In this document: piece after piece, positions 36,763-45,396 of the stretch
How positions within the stretch are numbered: position 1 is the stretch's first letter
How the letters are laid out: every line of letters begins with the position of its first letter
Source: Pseudomonas sp. PB101
Lineage (GTDB): Bacteria > Pseudomonadota > Gammaproteobacteria > Pseudomonadales > Pseudomonadaceae
Assembly (NCBI RefSeq): GCF_009764265.1
Contig: NZ_RWIR01000011.1
Location: 1 to 64,000 of the forward strand
Direction: 5' to 3'
DNA length: 64,000 nucleotides
Translations under genes and position numbers: made by a program
Notes under the pieces: model-generated
Databases searched by the model: none
Told to the model about the DNA's origin: nothing
Seen by the model: the letters and a program-made list of their open reading frames with translations, nothing else

Positions 36763-39594
36763 ATGGATAAACACCGCAAGTCCAATGCATCGGACACCCA
36801 TGCCAGCCAGGCCTTCAATCCGGTTCAGTCTCCGATCGTCAGTACCAAGCTGACTCCGCCGCGCAGCGCCGGGCGCCTGATTTCCCGCGAGCGCCTGCAG
36901 GAGCAAATGCTCAAGGCCCGCCGCCTGCGTTGCATCGTGCTCAAGGGGCCGGCCGGGTGTGGCAAGACCTCGACCCTGATCGCCTGGCGTCAGGCGCTGT
37001 TGCCGCTGGGGTTCGACGTGGCGTGGCTGACGCTGTCGGCCGACGACAACGAACTGGCGCGCTTTCTTGACTATCTGCTGGCAAGCCTCGGCCAGATCGA
37101 CCCGACGCTCGTGCGCGAAGCGACTCAACTGGAAGGTCGCGGCCTCGACAGCGAAGCCGTGGAGCGCACCGTCATCACCCTGGTGCGCAGCATTGCCAGT
37201 CGTGGCCGTGAGCTGGTGCTGGTACTCGACGACCTGCACCACCTGACGGACGTGGGCATTCACCAGGCCTTGCAATGGTTGATCGACTACGCCCCGGCCA
37301 ACCTGCATCTGGCGCTGATATCGCGCAGTGTCGTGCCGCTGTCCCTGGCGCGGTTGCGCAGCCAGGAACTGGTGCTGGAGCTCAACCTGCGGGACTTGCG
37401 TTTCACCGCCGCCGAATCCGAACAGTTCCTCAAGGCGCAATTGGGCGAGATCAGCGCCCGGGACGCCCGGATGATGCATGAGCTGACCGATGGCTGGGTC
37501 GCCGGCCTGCAACTGCTCGCCGTCAGCCGCAAAAAGAATCGCCCGCCTGCCGCCACGCAGGGAACGTCGGTGCAGGCGCAGCTCCGGGACGATCAAGCCT
37601 TCGCCAGGTTTTTCGAAGTCGAAGTGTTGTCCCACCTGTCACCGACCGACCTGGACCTGCTGCTGCTCATGGCCGTGTGCAACCGTTTCTGCGCCTCGTT
37701 GTGCGCGGCCTTGAGCGGTCAGCCGCAGGCGGTTGCCGAAGCGAACGCGCTGCTGACGCGGCTGGAGCGGGACAACCTGTTCCTGATTCCGGTGGACAGC
37801 GCCGAGCGCGAAACCTGGTATCGCCTGCACCCATTGCTGCGCGAAACCCTGCTCAAGTATTTCGACTCGCGCAGCAACGCCGAGCAACAAGCGGTGCACG
37901 TTCGCGCATGGAACTGGTTCCGCAAGCACAATCACCTGGATGAAGCGGTGCACCATGCGGTCATGGGCGGAGACCCGTCGGCCGCCGCCGATCTGGTGGA
38001 ACAACACTGCGAGGCGCTGTACGCCCATGGCGACCTGCGCATGTTGATCGAGCTGGTGCGGCTGTTGCCGGTCGAACAGGTACAGGCCCGGGTCAAGTTG
38101 CGCATTCTCAAGACGCGGATGCAGCTGTATGCCAGGGACTTCGTGGCCTGCACCGCCAGCCTCGAACAACTGTTTCGCGACGTTCCCGAGAACGAAGTCC
38201 ATGACCGCTTCATGATCTCGCTGCTGCGCGCGTCTTTGGCCCTGCAACGGGATGACACCGACGCAGCCATGACGGTCCTGCCGCAATTGCTCAACCCGCC
38301 CGCGGGCAGCAACAGCGTAGCCATCGGCTCCTGTGCCAACATCCTGTCCTGGCTGTACATGCACCGCGGTGAATACGAAAAGGCCCGGCAGGTGCAACTC
38401 GACCGGCCGAACCTGCTGATCAATGGCCAGCCACTGCTGGGGACCACGGCGGGCAGCCTTCAGGGTCGTTGCCTGATCGGCTTGAGCCTGGCCCTTGAAG
38501 GCCAGATGACCCAGGCGGAACGGGTTTACCGCGATGTGTTGCATGAAGCCGGCCAATGCGGCAAGGGCGGTGCCGACGCGACTTATCTCTCCGCTGCCCT
38601 GCTCGGTGAAGTGCTGTACGAAACCAACGACCTCGACGCCGCGTTCAAGATGCTCTCGGGCTGGATCGACATTCTCGAACGGATCTCGATTCCCGATTCC
38701 GTGCTGCGAGTGCTGCAAGTGCTGTGGAATGTGCAATGGCTGGCGGGTAATCATCAGGAGGCCCTGGCGTTCGTCGAGCGCCTTGATGAGTACGCGATCA
38801 AACTCGGCCTGGAGCGTCTGCAAGCCTATTGCCTGACCTGGCAGGTGCGCTGGTTGCTGACGCTCGGCGAGACCACACAAGCCCAGGCCAGGCTGGCGCG
38901 CCTGGAAGCCATCGACGCGCGTCACCCGGACGCCGGGCACACGGCACTCAAGGAAATCCATATCCTGGCCGAGAACGCCCGCGCTCGCTGGCAACTGGCA
39001 CAGGGCGACCTGGACGGTGCCTTCGCACGCATAGAACTACTGATCGAAACCTGTGAAAGACACCGCCGCCAACTCGGCGCAGTGCGCCTGATGGTGCTCA
39101 GTGCCGTGATCGAGTCCGAACGGGGTCGACATGAGCAGGCGCGGGACAAAGTCATGGAAGCACTGCGCCGAGGGCAACGCTTCGGCCTGGTACGCAGCCT
39201 GCTCGACGCCCATCCGGACGGGTTGCAACTGATCTGCGACATCACCAGCCGGGAAGTCCTGGACCCGGTGCTGGCGTTTTATGTCGAACGCTTGCAGGCC
39301 GCCGGGGCCACCGCGCCTGCGGTCTCGAAAGCCAAGCCTGAGAAGGCGCCGACCAGCAAACCGTTGGCGGCCGGGATCGAGCCCTTGAGCGAGCGGGAGA
39401 TCGAAGTGGTGCGCCTGCTGGCCCAGGCCCTGCCCAACAAGAAAATCGCCCGTGCGCTGGGGCTGTCACCGGAAACCGTGAAATGGCACCTGAGCCATAT
39501 CTACAGCAAGCTCGGCGTCAGCAGCCGCGATGAAGCGGTGGCGCGAGTGCGGGATCTGGAATCGCAGGGTGATCCAGGCACTGGTACTCACTAA
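36763..39594 (+). CDS. LuxR-family, MalT-like ATP-dependent regulator (regulator 2)
   Basis: A 943-residue STAND-type transcription activator. Walker A is [13 protein letters not shown] near residue 64, Walker B is [11 protein letters not shown] near residue 150, a long TPR-like helical sensor follows, and the C-terminal HTH contains [14 protein letters not shown] then [18 protein letters not shown]. MalT and AlkS are characterised relatives: inducer plus ATP drives oligomerisation and activation. It is full length, unlike regulator 1. It is divergent from the racemase with a shared perfect operator between, and is the most likely activator of the island, although the inducer is unknown. Confidence 0.9.
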   Translation: MDKHRKSNASDTHASQAFNPVQSPIVSTKLTPPRSAGRLISRERLQEQMLKARRLRCIVLKGPAGCGKTSTLIAWRQALLPLGFDVAWLTLSADDNELARFLDYLLASLGQIDPTLVREATQLEGRGLDSEAVERTVITLVRSIASRGRELVLVLDDLHHLTDVGIHQALQWLIDYAPANLHLALISRSVVPLSLARLRSQELVLELNLRDLRFTAAESEQFLKAQLGEISARDARMMHELTDGWVAGLQLLAVSRKKNRPPAATQGTSVQAQLRDDQAFARFFEVEVLSHLSPTDLDLLLLMAVCNRFCASLCAALSGQPQAVAEANALLTRLERDNLFLIPVDSAERETWYRLHPLLRETLLKYFDSRSNAEQQAVHVRAWNWFRKHNHLDEAVHHAVMGGDPSAAADLVEQHCEALYAHGDLRMLIELVRLLPVEQVQARVKLRILKTRMQLYARDFVACTASLEQLFRDVPENEVHDRFMISLLRASLALQRDDTDAAMTVLPQLLNPPAGSNSVAIGSCANILSWLYMHRGEYEKARQVQLDRPNLLINGQPLLGTTAGSLQGRCLIGLSLALEGQMTQAERVYRDVLHEAGQCGKGGADATYLSAALLGEVLYETNDLDAAFKMLSGWIDILERISIPDSVLRVLQVLWNVQWLAGNHQEALAFVERLDEYAIKLGLERLQAYCLTWQVRWLLTLGETTQAQARLARLEAIDARHPDAGHTALKEIHILAENARARWQLAQGDLDGAFARIELLIETCERHRRQLGAVRLMVLSAVIESERGRHEQARDKVMEALRRGQRFGLVRSLLDAHPDGLQLICDITSREVLDPVLAFYVERLQAAGATAPAVSKAKPEKAPTSKPLAAGIEPLSEREIEVVRLLAQALPNKKIARALGLSPETVKWHLSHIYSKLGVSSRDEAVARVRDLESQGDPGTGTH

Positions 39595-39610
39595 CTGCCA
39601 ATAGAGAAAC

Positions 39611-39703
39611 CTGTGGGAGCGGGCTTGCCCGCGAAGGCGGTGCGTCAGTCAACACAGATGTTGAATTTGCTGGCCTCTTCGCGGGCAAGCCCGCTCCCAC
39701 AGG
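39611..39703. repeat. REPIN after LuxR regulator 2
   Basis: Inverted pair CTGTGGGAGCGGGCTTGCCC and complement, inner arms reaching CGCGAAG, about 93 bp in all. It lies between the regulator stop and the operator of the next unit, where it may act as a transcription end structure. Confidence 0.9.
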
Positions 39704-39734
39704 GATTGTGTTGTCTTCAGTGATTTTTTAACCG

Positions 39735-39751
39735 CCACCCACCTCGGGTGG
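39735..39751. promoter_or_regulatory. Island operator, site G
   Basis: CCACCCACCTCGGGTGG, one mismatch in the arms (19-bp dyad when extended to GCC...GGC), 87 bp before the GTG start of the acyl-CoA dehydrogenase at 39839. Confidence 0.72.
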
Positions 39752-39838
39752 CGTTCGCTCGCTGCCCCCCACCTATCGTAACCCTCAAATCACAGGCGCT
39801 TGGCCCAATGCCGGCCCGCTATCTTTGAGGAGTCTTGC

Positions 39839-40978
39839 GTGCACATCGCCCGAACCGTTTTCCGCGACGACCATGAGATGTTCCGCACCACCGTGCGACG
39901 TTTTTTCGAGCGTGAATGCCTGCCGCGCCAGGCCGCCTGGGACAAGGCCGGCCAGGTCGACCGCGAAACCTGGCTCAAGGCCGGTCGCGAAGGTTTGCTC
40001 GGCATCACCCTGCCCACCGAATACGGCGGTGGCGGCGGCGATTTCGGCCATTGCGCGGTGTTCAACGAAGAGTTCGCCCGGGCCGGTGTGAGCGGCGCCT
40101 ACTTCGGCATGCACTCCGACGTCATTGCCCCGTACATCAACCGCTGCGGCAACGAAGAACAGAAACAGAAGTGGCTGCCGGGTATCTGTTCCGGTGAAAT
40201 CATCCTCGCCATCGCCATGACCGAACCCGGCACCGGTAGCGACCTGAAAGCCGTGCGCACTACCGCCGTGCGCGACGGTGACGAGTACGTGATCAATGGC
40301 AGCAAGACCTTCATCAGCAACGGCCTGACCGCCGACCTGGTGATCGTCGTGTGCAAGACCGACCCGGCGGCCGGCGCCAAGGGCATCAGCCTGATTGCCG
40401 TGGAAACCAGTCGCCCCGGTTTCAAGCATGGCCGCAAGCTGGAAAAGGTCGGCCAGCACGCCCAGGACACCGCCGAGCTGTTCTTCGACAACGTCCGCGT
40501 GCCGGTGGGCAATCGCCTGGGCGAGGAAGGCCTGGGCTTCACCTACCTGATGGGCGAGCTGCCGCAAGAGCGTTTTTCCATCGCAGTCTCCGCCGCCGCC
40601 AAGCTGGAGCGCCTGCTGGAGCAAACCATCGAGTACGTGAAGGACCGCAAGGCCTTCAACCAGACCGTGTGGGACTTCCAGAACAGCAAATTCAAGCTCG
40701 CCGACATCAAGGCCCAGGCCACCGCGCTGCGGGTGATGGTCGACTACTACCTGGGCGAACACATGCGCCGACGGCTGACCCTCGAAGAAGCCGCCATCGC
40801 CAAGCTCCACACCACCGAAACCCTGTGGAAATGCATCGACGACATGGTCCAGCTGCACGGCGGCTACGGCTACATGATGGAGTACCCGATCGCCCGCGCG
40901 TTCGTCGACATGCGCGTCAACCGCATCTACGGCGGCACCAGTGAAGTCATGCGCGAAATGATCGCGCGCAAGCTCTGA
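39839..40978 (+). CDS. Acyl-CoA dehydrogenase (paralogue of 30052-31191)
   Basis: A 379-residue flavoenzyme starting at a GTG (VHIARTVFRDDHEMF) with GAGGAG 6 nt upstream. This start aligns exactly with MHINRTVYREDHEM of the paralogue; an earlier ATG at 39800 does not. It has MTEPGTGSDLKAVRTTA, the G-E-L-P-Q-E-R helix-G segment and a C-terminal IYGGTSEVMREMIARKL. It is first gene of the unit acd-thiolase-MaoC-MaoC-SDR. Same length and motifs as the paralogue indicate duplication of a dehydrogenase-thiolase module. Confidence 0.9.
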   Translation: MHIARTVFRDDHEMFRTTVRRFFERECLPRQAAWDKAGQVDRETWLKAGREGLLGITLPTEYGGGGGDFGHCAVFNEEFARAGVSGAYFGMHSDVIAPYINRCGNEEQKQKWLPGICSGEIILAIAMTEPGTGSDLKAVRTTAVRDGDEYVINGSKTFISNGLTADLVIVVCKTDPAAGAKGISLIAVETSRPGFKHGRKLEKVGQHAQDTAELFFDNVRVPVGNRLGEEGLGFTYLMGELPQERFSIAVSAAAKLERLLEQTIEYVKDRKAFNQTVWDFQNSKFKLADIKAQATALRVMVDYYLGEHMRRRLTLEEAAIAKLHTTETLWKCIDDMVQLHGGYGYMMEYPIARAFVDMRVNRIYGGTSEVMREMIARKL

Positions 40979-41005
40979 ACCTCTCAAACAACAAGGAAAA
41001 CAACG

Positions 41006-42190
41006 ATGAGCAATAAAGTGTTCGTTGCTGGCGTCGGCATGATCCAGTTCAAGAAACCGGGGACCAACGAGCCCTACGACATCATGGGCGAACAGGCGAT
41101 TCGCCTGGCCCTGGCCGATTGCGGCCTGGACTTCAGTGACATCCAGCAGGCTTACGCCGGTTACGTCTACGGCGACTCCACCTGCGGCCAGAAAGCCCTG
41201 TACCGCGTCGGCATGACCGGCATCCCGCTGGTCAACGTCAACAACAACTGCGCCACCGGCTCCAGCGCACTGTTCCTGGCCCGTCAGGCCGTGGCCAGCG
41301 GCGCGGTGGACTGCGCCCTGGCATTCGGCTTCGAACAAATGAACCCGGGTGCGCTGAAATCCGCCTGGACCGACCGCGCCCCGGCCACCGAACGCGCCCT
41401 CAAGCTGACCAACGAACTGGTCGGCATGCCCGACCTGCCGACCGCCATCCGCCAGTTCGCCGGTGCCGGTTACGCACACATGCAGAAGTACGGCACCCGG
41501 CTGGAAACTTTCGCCAAGATCCGCGCCAAGGCCAGCCGCCACGCCGCCAACAACCCGCTGGCCGTGTTCCGCAACGTGGTCAGCAGCGAAGAAGTCCTGG
41601 CCGCGCCGATGCTCTGGGAAGGCGTGTTGACGCGCCTGATGGCCTGCCCGCCAACCTGTGGCGCCGCCGCCAGCATCGTGGTCTCCGAAGCGTTCGCGAA
41701 AAAGCATGGCCTGCGCACCGACGTGCTGATGGCCGGCCAGGCCCTGACCACCGACCTGCCGAGCACCTACGACGCCAAGGACATGATCCGCGTGGTCGGT
41801 TTCGACATGACGCGCATGGCCGCCGACATCGCCTACAACCAGGCCGGCATCGGGCCGAAAGACATCGACGTGATCGAGTTGCACGACTGCTTTGCGCAGA
41901 ACGAACTGCTGACCTACGAAGGCCTCGGCCTGTGCGCCGAAGGCGGCGCCGAGCAACTGGTCAACGACGGCGACAACACCTACGGCGGCCAATGGGTGAC
42001 CAACCCGTCCGGCGGCCTGCTCTCCAAGGGCCATCCGCTGGGCGCCACCGGCCTGGCCCAGTGCTACGAGCTGACCCACCAGCTACGCGGCACCGCCGAG
42101 CAACGCCAGGTGCAGAACGCGCGCATCGCCGTGCAACACAACCTCGGCCTGGGCGGCGCCTGCGTCGTCACCGTGTACCAGAAAAACTGA
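41006..42190 (+). CDS. SCP-x-type 3-oxoacyl-CoA thiolase (paralogue of 28815-30023)
   Basis: A 394-residue thiolase. Nucleophile Cys82 is in NVNNNCATGSSALF, with ELHDCFAQNELL, SKGHPLGATG and GLGGACVV completing the active site. It is alike throughout to the other island thiolase, differing mainly in the middle (around 130-150) and the C-terminus. It follows its dehydrogenase by 27 bp and precedes two MaoC-type genes and an SDR. In sterol side-chain clusters a thiolase of this type works with a small MaoC-like partner, which matches this gene order. Confidence 0.92.
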   Translation: MSNKVFVAGVGMIQFKKPGTNEPYDIMGEQAIRLALADCGLDFSDIQQAYAGYVYGDSTCGQKALYRVGMTGIPLVNVNNNCATGSSALFLARQAVASGAVDCALAFGFEQMNPGALKSAWTDRAPATERALKLTNELVGMPDLPTAIRQFAGAGYAHMQKYGTRLETFAKIRAKASRHAANNPLAVFRNVVSSEEVLAAPMLWEGVLTRLMACPPTCGAAASIVVSEAFAKKHGLRTDVLMAGQALTTDLPSTYDAKDMIRVVGFDMTRMAADIAYNQAGIGPKDIDVIELHDCFAQNELLTYEGLGLCAEGGAEQLVNDGDNTYGGQWVTNPSGGLLSKGHPLGATGLAQCYELTHQLRGTAEQRQVQNARIAVQHNLGLGGACVVTVYQKN

Positions 42191-42219
42191 AGCGGCCAGC
42201 ACACCCGGGAGTCATTCAG

Positions 42220-42660
42220 ATGATCGACAAAAAACACATCGGCAAGCAGTTGCCCACCTTCCTCGTCACCGCCGAAGCCGGGCAACTGCGCTTCTTCGCC
42301 AAGGCCACCGGGGAAACCAACCCGGTCTACTTCGACGAGCAGGCCGCTCGCGACGCCGGGCATCCAGCCCTGCCGCTGCCACCGACCTTCCTGTTCTCGC
42401 TGGAATTCCAGATCCCGTCCAACGCCTGGCGCGATGAACTGGGCATCGTCACCGCGCGCATCCTGCACGGCGAAGAGTCGTTCCGTTATCACCGCATGGC
42501 CTATGCCGGCGACACCCTGCGCTTCGACGTACGCATCGCCGACATCTACGACAAAAAAGCCGGTGCCCTGGAATTCGTGGTGCGCGAAACCCGAGTCACC
42601 AACCAGCACGGTGAGCACGTCGCGGACCTGCGCAGCGTGCTCGTGCAGCGCAACAGCTGA
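42220..42660 (+). CDS. MaoC-like hot-dog protein, probably the non-catalytic partner
   Basis: A 146-residue protein of the MaoC-dehydratase N-terminal type. The start is ATG 42220, with GGGAG at 8 nt. At the hydratase motif it reads ATGETNPVYFD (29-39). The catalytic aspartate and histidine of hydratase 2 are replaced by Glu32 and Tyr37, so it is unlikely to be catalytic alone. The next gene, 14 bp downstream, keeps both residues. Such unequal MaoC pairs form heteromeric enoyl-CoA hydratases for bulky substrates (ChsH1/ChsH2 type). Pairing is inferred. Confidence 0.82.
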   Translation: MIDKKHIGKQLPTFLVTAEAGQLRFFAKATGETNPVYFDEQAARDAGHPALPLPPTFLFSLEFQIPSNAWRDELGIVTARILHGEESFRYHRMAYAGDTLRFDVRIADIYDKKAGALEFVVRETRVTNQHGEHVADLRSVLVQRNS

Positions 42661-42674
42661 AGCGGAGAACAACC

Positions 42675-43091
42675 ATGAACGCGATAAGCCTGGAAAAAAT
42701 CAACGTCGGCGACACCCTGCCGGCGCTGGAACTGCCGCCGATCAACCGCACCACGCTGGGACTGTTTGCCGGCGCGTCAGGGGATCACAACGCCATTCAC
42801 ATCGACACCGATTACGCACGCAAGGCCGGCATGCCCGATGTGTTCGCCCACGGCATGTTGTCGATGGCCTACCTCGGTCGCCTGCTGACCCAGTGGGTCG
42901 ATCAGCGCCAGTTGCGCGAATTCGGCGTGCGCTTTCTCGGCATCACCCACCTGGGTCACCGCATCACCTGCACCGGCACCGTGGTCGAGCGCTTCGAAGC
43001 CTGCGGCGAGCAGCGGATCAAGGTCGAAGTACGCACCACCAATCAATACGGCGAGACCAAGATCGTTGGCGACGCCGTGATCGCCCTGTAA
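42675..43091 (+). CDS. MaoC-type enoyl-CoA hydratase 2
   Basis: A 138-residue hot-dog protein with an intact hydratase-2 signature: FAGASGDHNAIHID, where Asp37 and His42 match the catalytic pair. It should hydrate a trans-2-enoyl-CoA to the (3R)-hydroxyacyl-CoA. Together with the adjacent degenerate partner it resembles the two halves of a double-hot-dog hydratase. The following SDR would oxidise its product. These correspond to the hydratase and dehydrogenase parts of peroxisomal multifunctional enzyme 2, encoded here as separate genes. Confidence 0.88.
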   Translation: MNAISLEKINVGDTLPALELPPINRTTLGLFAGASGDHNAIHIDTDYARKAGMPDVFAHGMLSMAYLGRLLTQWVDQRQLREFGVRFLGITHLGHRITCTGTVVERFEACGEQRIKVEVRTTNQYGETKIVGDAVIAL

Positions 43092-43121
43092 ACAAACCCA
43101 AGAATTGAGGAGCAACACCCC

Positions 43122-43946
43122 ATGGCAAAACTCGAAGGCAAAGTCGCACTGGTCACCGGTTCCGGTCGTGGCATCGGCCAGCAGATCGCCCTGAAACTGG
43201 CGAGCGAAGGCGCGCGCATCGTGATCAACGACCTGGACGCCGATCCGGCCCACGAGACCGCAGAACTGATCCGCAAGATGGGTGGCGAAGCCGCCGTATG
43301 CCACGGCAACGTCAGCGCACCGGACTTCGGTGACCGCTACGTCAAGACCGCGATGGACAACTTCGGCGGCATCGACATCATCGTCAACAACGCCGGCTAC
43401 ACCTGGGACGACGTGATCCAGAAGATGAGCGACGAGCAGTGGTACGCCATTCTCGACTGCCACATGACCGCGCCATTCCGCATCCTGCGTGCGGCCTACC
43501 CGATCATCAAGGCCCAGGCCCTGGCGGACGCTGCAGCCGAACGCGAAGTGTTCCGCAAGGTGGTCAACATCTCTTCGGTCTCGGCCCTCAACGGCAATGC
43601 CGGGCAGATGAACTATTCCTCGGCCAAGGCCGGTGTGATCGGCATGACCCGCGCGCTGGCCCGCGAATGGGGCCGCTTCAAGGTCAACGTCAACGCCGTG
43701 GCCTTCGGTTTCATCGAAACCCGCATGACCAAGGCCGACGCCCACGCCGGCGCCACCGTGAACATCGAAGGCCGTGACATCCGCGTCGGCATCAGCCCGG
43801 AAGCGGCCAAGTCGTTCGCCCAGCGCAACCCGCTGGGCCGCCCGGGCACCGTGCAGGAAGCGGCCGACGCCGTGTACCTGTTCTGTTCGCCGGAGTCGAA
43901 CTACATCACGGCGCAGACCATCGCGGTGGCCGGCAATCTGCAATAA
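43122..43946 (+). CDS. SDR, probable (3R)-hydroxyacyl-CoA dehydrogenase
   Basis: A 274-residue classical short-chain dehydrogenase. The cofactor loop is VTGSGRGIG (11-19), then NNAG (89-92), Ser151/152 and YSSAK with Tyr165 and Lys169. An acidic Asp after strand 2 (VINDLD) favours NAD over NADP. An insert of about 15 residues (AQALADAAAEREVFRK) before the catalytic serine is longer than in FabG. It is last gene of a five-gene unit, and position after the MaoC pair supports oxidation of 3-hydroxyacyl-CoA. AGGAG precedes ATG. Confidence 0.88.
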   Translation: MAKLEGKVALVTGSGRGIGQQIALKLASEGARIVINDLDADPAHETAELIRKMGGEAAVCHGNVSAPDFGDRYVKTAMDNFGGIDIIVNNAGYTWDDVIQKMSDEQWYAILDCHMTAPFRILRAAYPIIKAQALADAAAEREVFRKVVNISSVSALNGNAGQMNYSSAKAGVIGMTRALAREWGRFKVNVNAVAFGFIETRMTKADAHAGATVNIEGRDIRVGISPEAAKSFAQRNPLGRPGTVQEAADAVYLFCSPESNYITAQTIAVAGNLQ

Positions 43947-43959
43947 CCAAACGGCCTGC

Positions 43960-43996
43960 GGCCAGGGAGCTCTCTCCTACAGAGATCTCCCTGGCC
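43960..43996. terminator. Strong hairpin after the SDR gene
   Basis: GGCCAGGGAG pairs with CTCCCTGGCC around an inner TCTCT/AGAGA stem. No T-tract follows, so it is either a weak terminator or an mRNA-stabilising 3' end. It separates the dehydrogenase-to-SDR unit from tetR. Confidence 0.55.
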
Positions 43997-44038
43997 ACGA
44001 TAGCTGTGTTTGCATTTTGATGACCGCAGGATCACACC

Positions 44039-44683
44039 ATGAACACCACCGAAACCAACATCCGCCAGGCTGCCGTCAAACTGATCTCGCGTAATGGCTA
44101 CGGCTCGATGAGCCTCCGGCAACTGGCGGCTGAATCCGGGATCAATTGCTCGACGCTGTACCTCTATTACCAGGGTAAAGGCGAGTTGCTGCTGGAGCTG
44201 ATCCTCGAATACTTCGAGGCATTGTCCCGGGAGTGGGCTCGATGCCGCCCTGCCGTAGCGCGCGCCGATAGCAGACTCCGCGCTTTTGTCGCCTGCCATG
44301 TGCGTTATCACCTGGAACATCAGGACCAGGCCGTACTCGGCAACCTGGAATACCGGAGCCTCGACGAAGAGTCCCTGGCCCTGGTGCGTCAGGCCCGCCG
44401 GGTGTACCTCAAAGACTTGCAAGCCCTGCTCGAACAAGGCATTCGGGAAGGTTCGCTGAGCTGCGCCGAACCGAAATTGATGGCGCGCACGCTGTTCAAC
44501 ATGCTCACCCACGCCTGTGTCTGGTATCAGGCCGATGGCCGCTGGAGCGTCGACGACGTCATCCGCCATTACTCGGAACTGGTGCTGAAAATGCTCGGTG
44601 CCGTGCCCATTGCATCACCCCGTCCAGCCGTGCGCCGCGCGGCCATTACCCGCCGCGCCGCGCCGCTGGAGGCCGTGTCATGA
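44039..44683 (+). CDS. TetR-family regulator
   Basis: A 214-residue regulator. The N-terminal HTH spans about 8-50 (AAVKLISRNGYGSMSLRQLA, then GINCSTLYLYYQGKGELL). The C-terminal ligand domain resembles the acyl-CoA-responsive TetR_C subgroup (H-V-R-Y-H-L-E-H). ATG 44039 has AGGA at 7 nt. Its stop overlaps the next gene by four bases (ATGA). This is the only unit in the island without a CCACCCG operator, so it may provide separate control. I see no clear palindrome for it. Confidence 0.85.
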   Translation: MNTTETNIRQAAVKLISRNGYGSMSLRQLAAESGINCSTLYLYYQGKGELLLELILEYFEALSREWARCRPAVARADSRLRAFVACHVRYHLEHQDQAVLGNLEYRSLDEESLALVRQARRVYLKDLQALLEQGIREGSLSCAEPKLMARTLFNMLTHACVWYQADGRWSVDDVIRHYSELVLKMLGAVPIASPRPAVRRAAITRRAAPLEAVS

Positions 44684-45312
44684 GCGACCTCATGCAACCC
44701 TTTTCCATGGCCGGTAAAACCGTGCTGGTGGCCGATGCCACCACGCAACTCGGTGCCCATTTCGCCCGGCTGATCAGCCTCGCGGGCGCCCGGGTGGCCC
44801 TCGGTGCGCCATGCCCTGCGCAGCTTGAGCAGTTGCAAGCCGACCTGCGCTGGGATGGCGGTGAAGTGCTGATCGTCAGCCTCGACAGCACCCGCCGAGC
44901 CAGCATCGAGGCGGCGCTTGGTGCCGTCGAGTTGCGCTTCGGCAGCGTCGATGTGCTGATCAACAACAGCGCCGAACGCGAACATCCGGCGCGCAACAAC
45001 CACCTGGTCCATTGCACCAGCCGGCACATGATCAAGGCCGAGCGCGGCGGCAGCATCGTCAACATCGAGCCGCCACCGCGCCCGATCAGCCAGCTCAACC
45101 CGTGCCTGCGGCCCAACAGCAGCCTGATCCGCATGAGCCGGGCCATGGCCCAGTCGCTGACGCCGCACCGGATCCGGGTCAATGTGATTGCCGCCGGACG
45201 CGGCAAGAACGCCGGGCTGCAGGAGCTCAACGGCCCCCTGCTGTTGCTGGCCAGCGGCGCCGGTGCCAGCGTCACCGGCGCGGTATTGCACATCGACAAT
45301 CACGCCACCTGA
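44680..45312 (+). CDS. Degenerate SDR-fold protein
   Basis: A 210-residue protein with SDR layout but altered active site. The glycine loop reads LVADATTQLG instead of T-G-x-x-x-G-I-G, N-N-A-G reads NNSA, and the Y-x-x-x-K position reads LRPNSSLIRMSR, lacking both tyrosine and lysine. Downstream helices (RAMAQSLTPHRIRVNV) are conserved. It is therefore unlikely to be an active dehydrogenase. Translational coupling to tetR suggests a regulatory or sensory partner; this is speculation. Its stop codon lies inside the next gene's operator. Confidence 0.7.
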   Translation: MSDLMQPFSMAGKTVLVADATTQLGAHFARLISLAGARVALGAPCPAQLEQLQADLRWDGGEVLIVSLDSTRRASIEAALGAVELRFGSVDVLINNSAEREHPARNNHLVHCTSRHMIKAERGGSIVNIEPPPRPISQLNPCLRPNSSLIRMSRAMAQSLTPHRIRVNVIAAGRGKNAGLQELNGPLLLLASGAGASVTGAVLHIDNHAT

Positions 45313-45321
45313 TACGGGTGG
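45305..45321. promoter_or_regulatory. Island operator, site H
   Basis: CCACCTGATACGGGTGG, one arm mismatch (extended dyad GCC...GGC), 75 bp before the arylsulfatase ATG. It overlaps the stop codon of the degenerate SDR gene. Confidence 0.7.
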
Positions 45322-45396
45322 CGCTTGGTGTCCGACGACCCGTGAACATCGGGGCCGGTCGCCCTGCGCGACGCCCGTCAACAAGGAGCCAGTCAG

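Noticed and set aside
43960..43996. Operator for the TetR regulator
   Set aside because: The dyad is a long GC-rich hairpin just after the SDR stop, more like an mRNA end structure than a TetR site.
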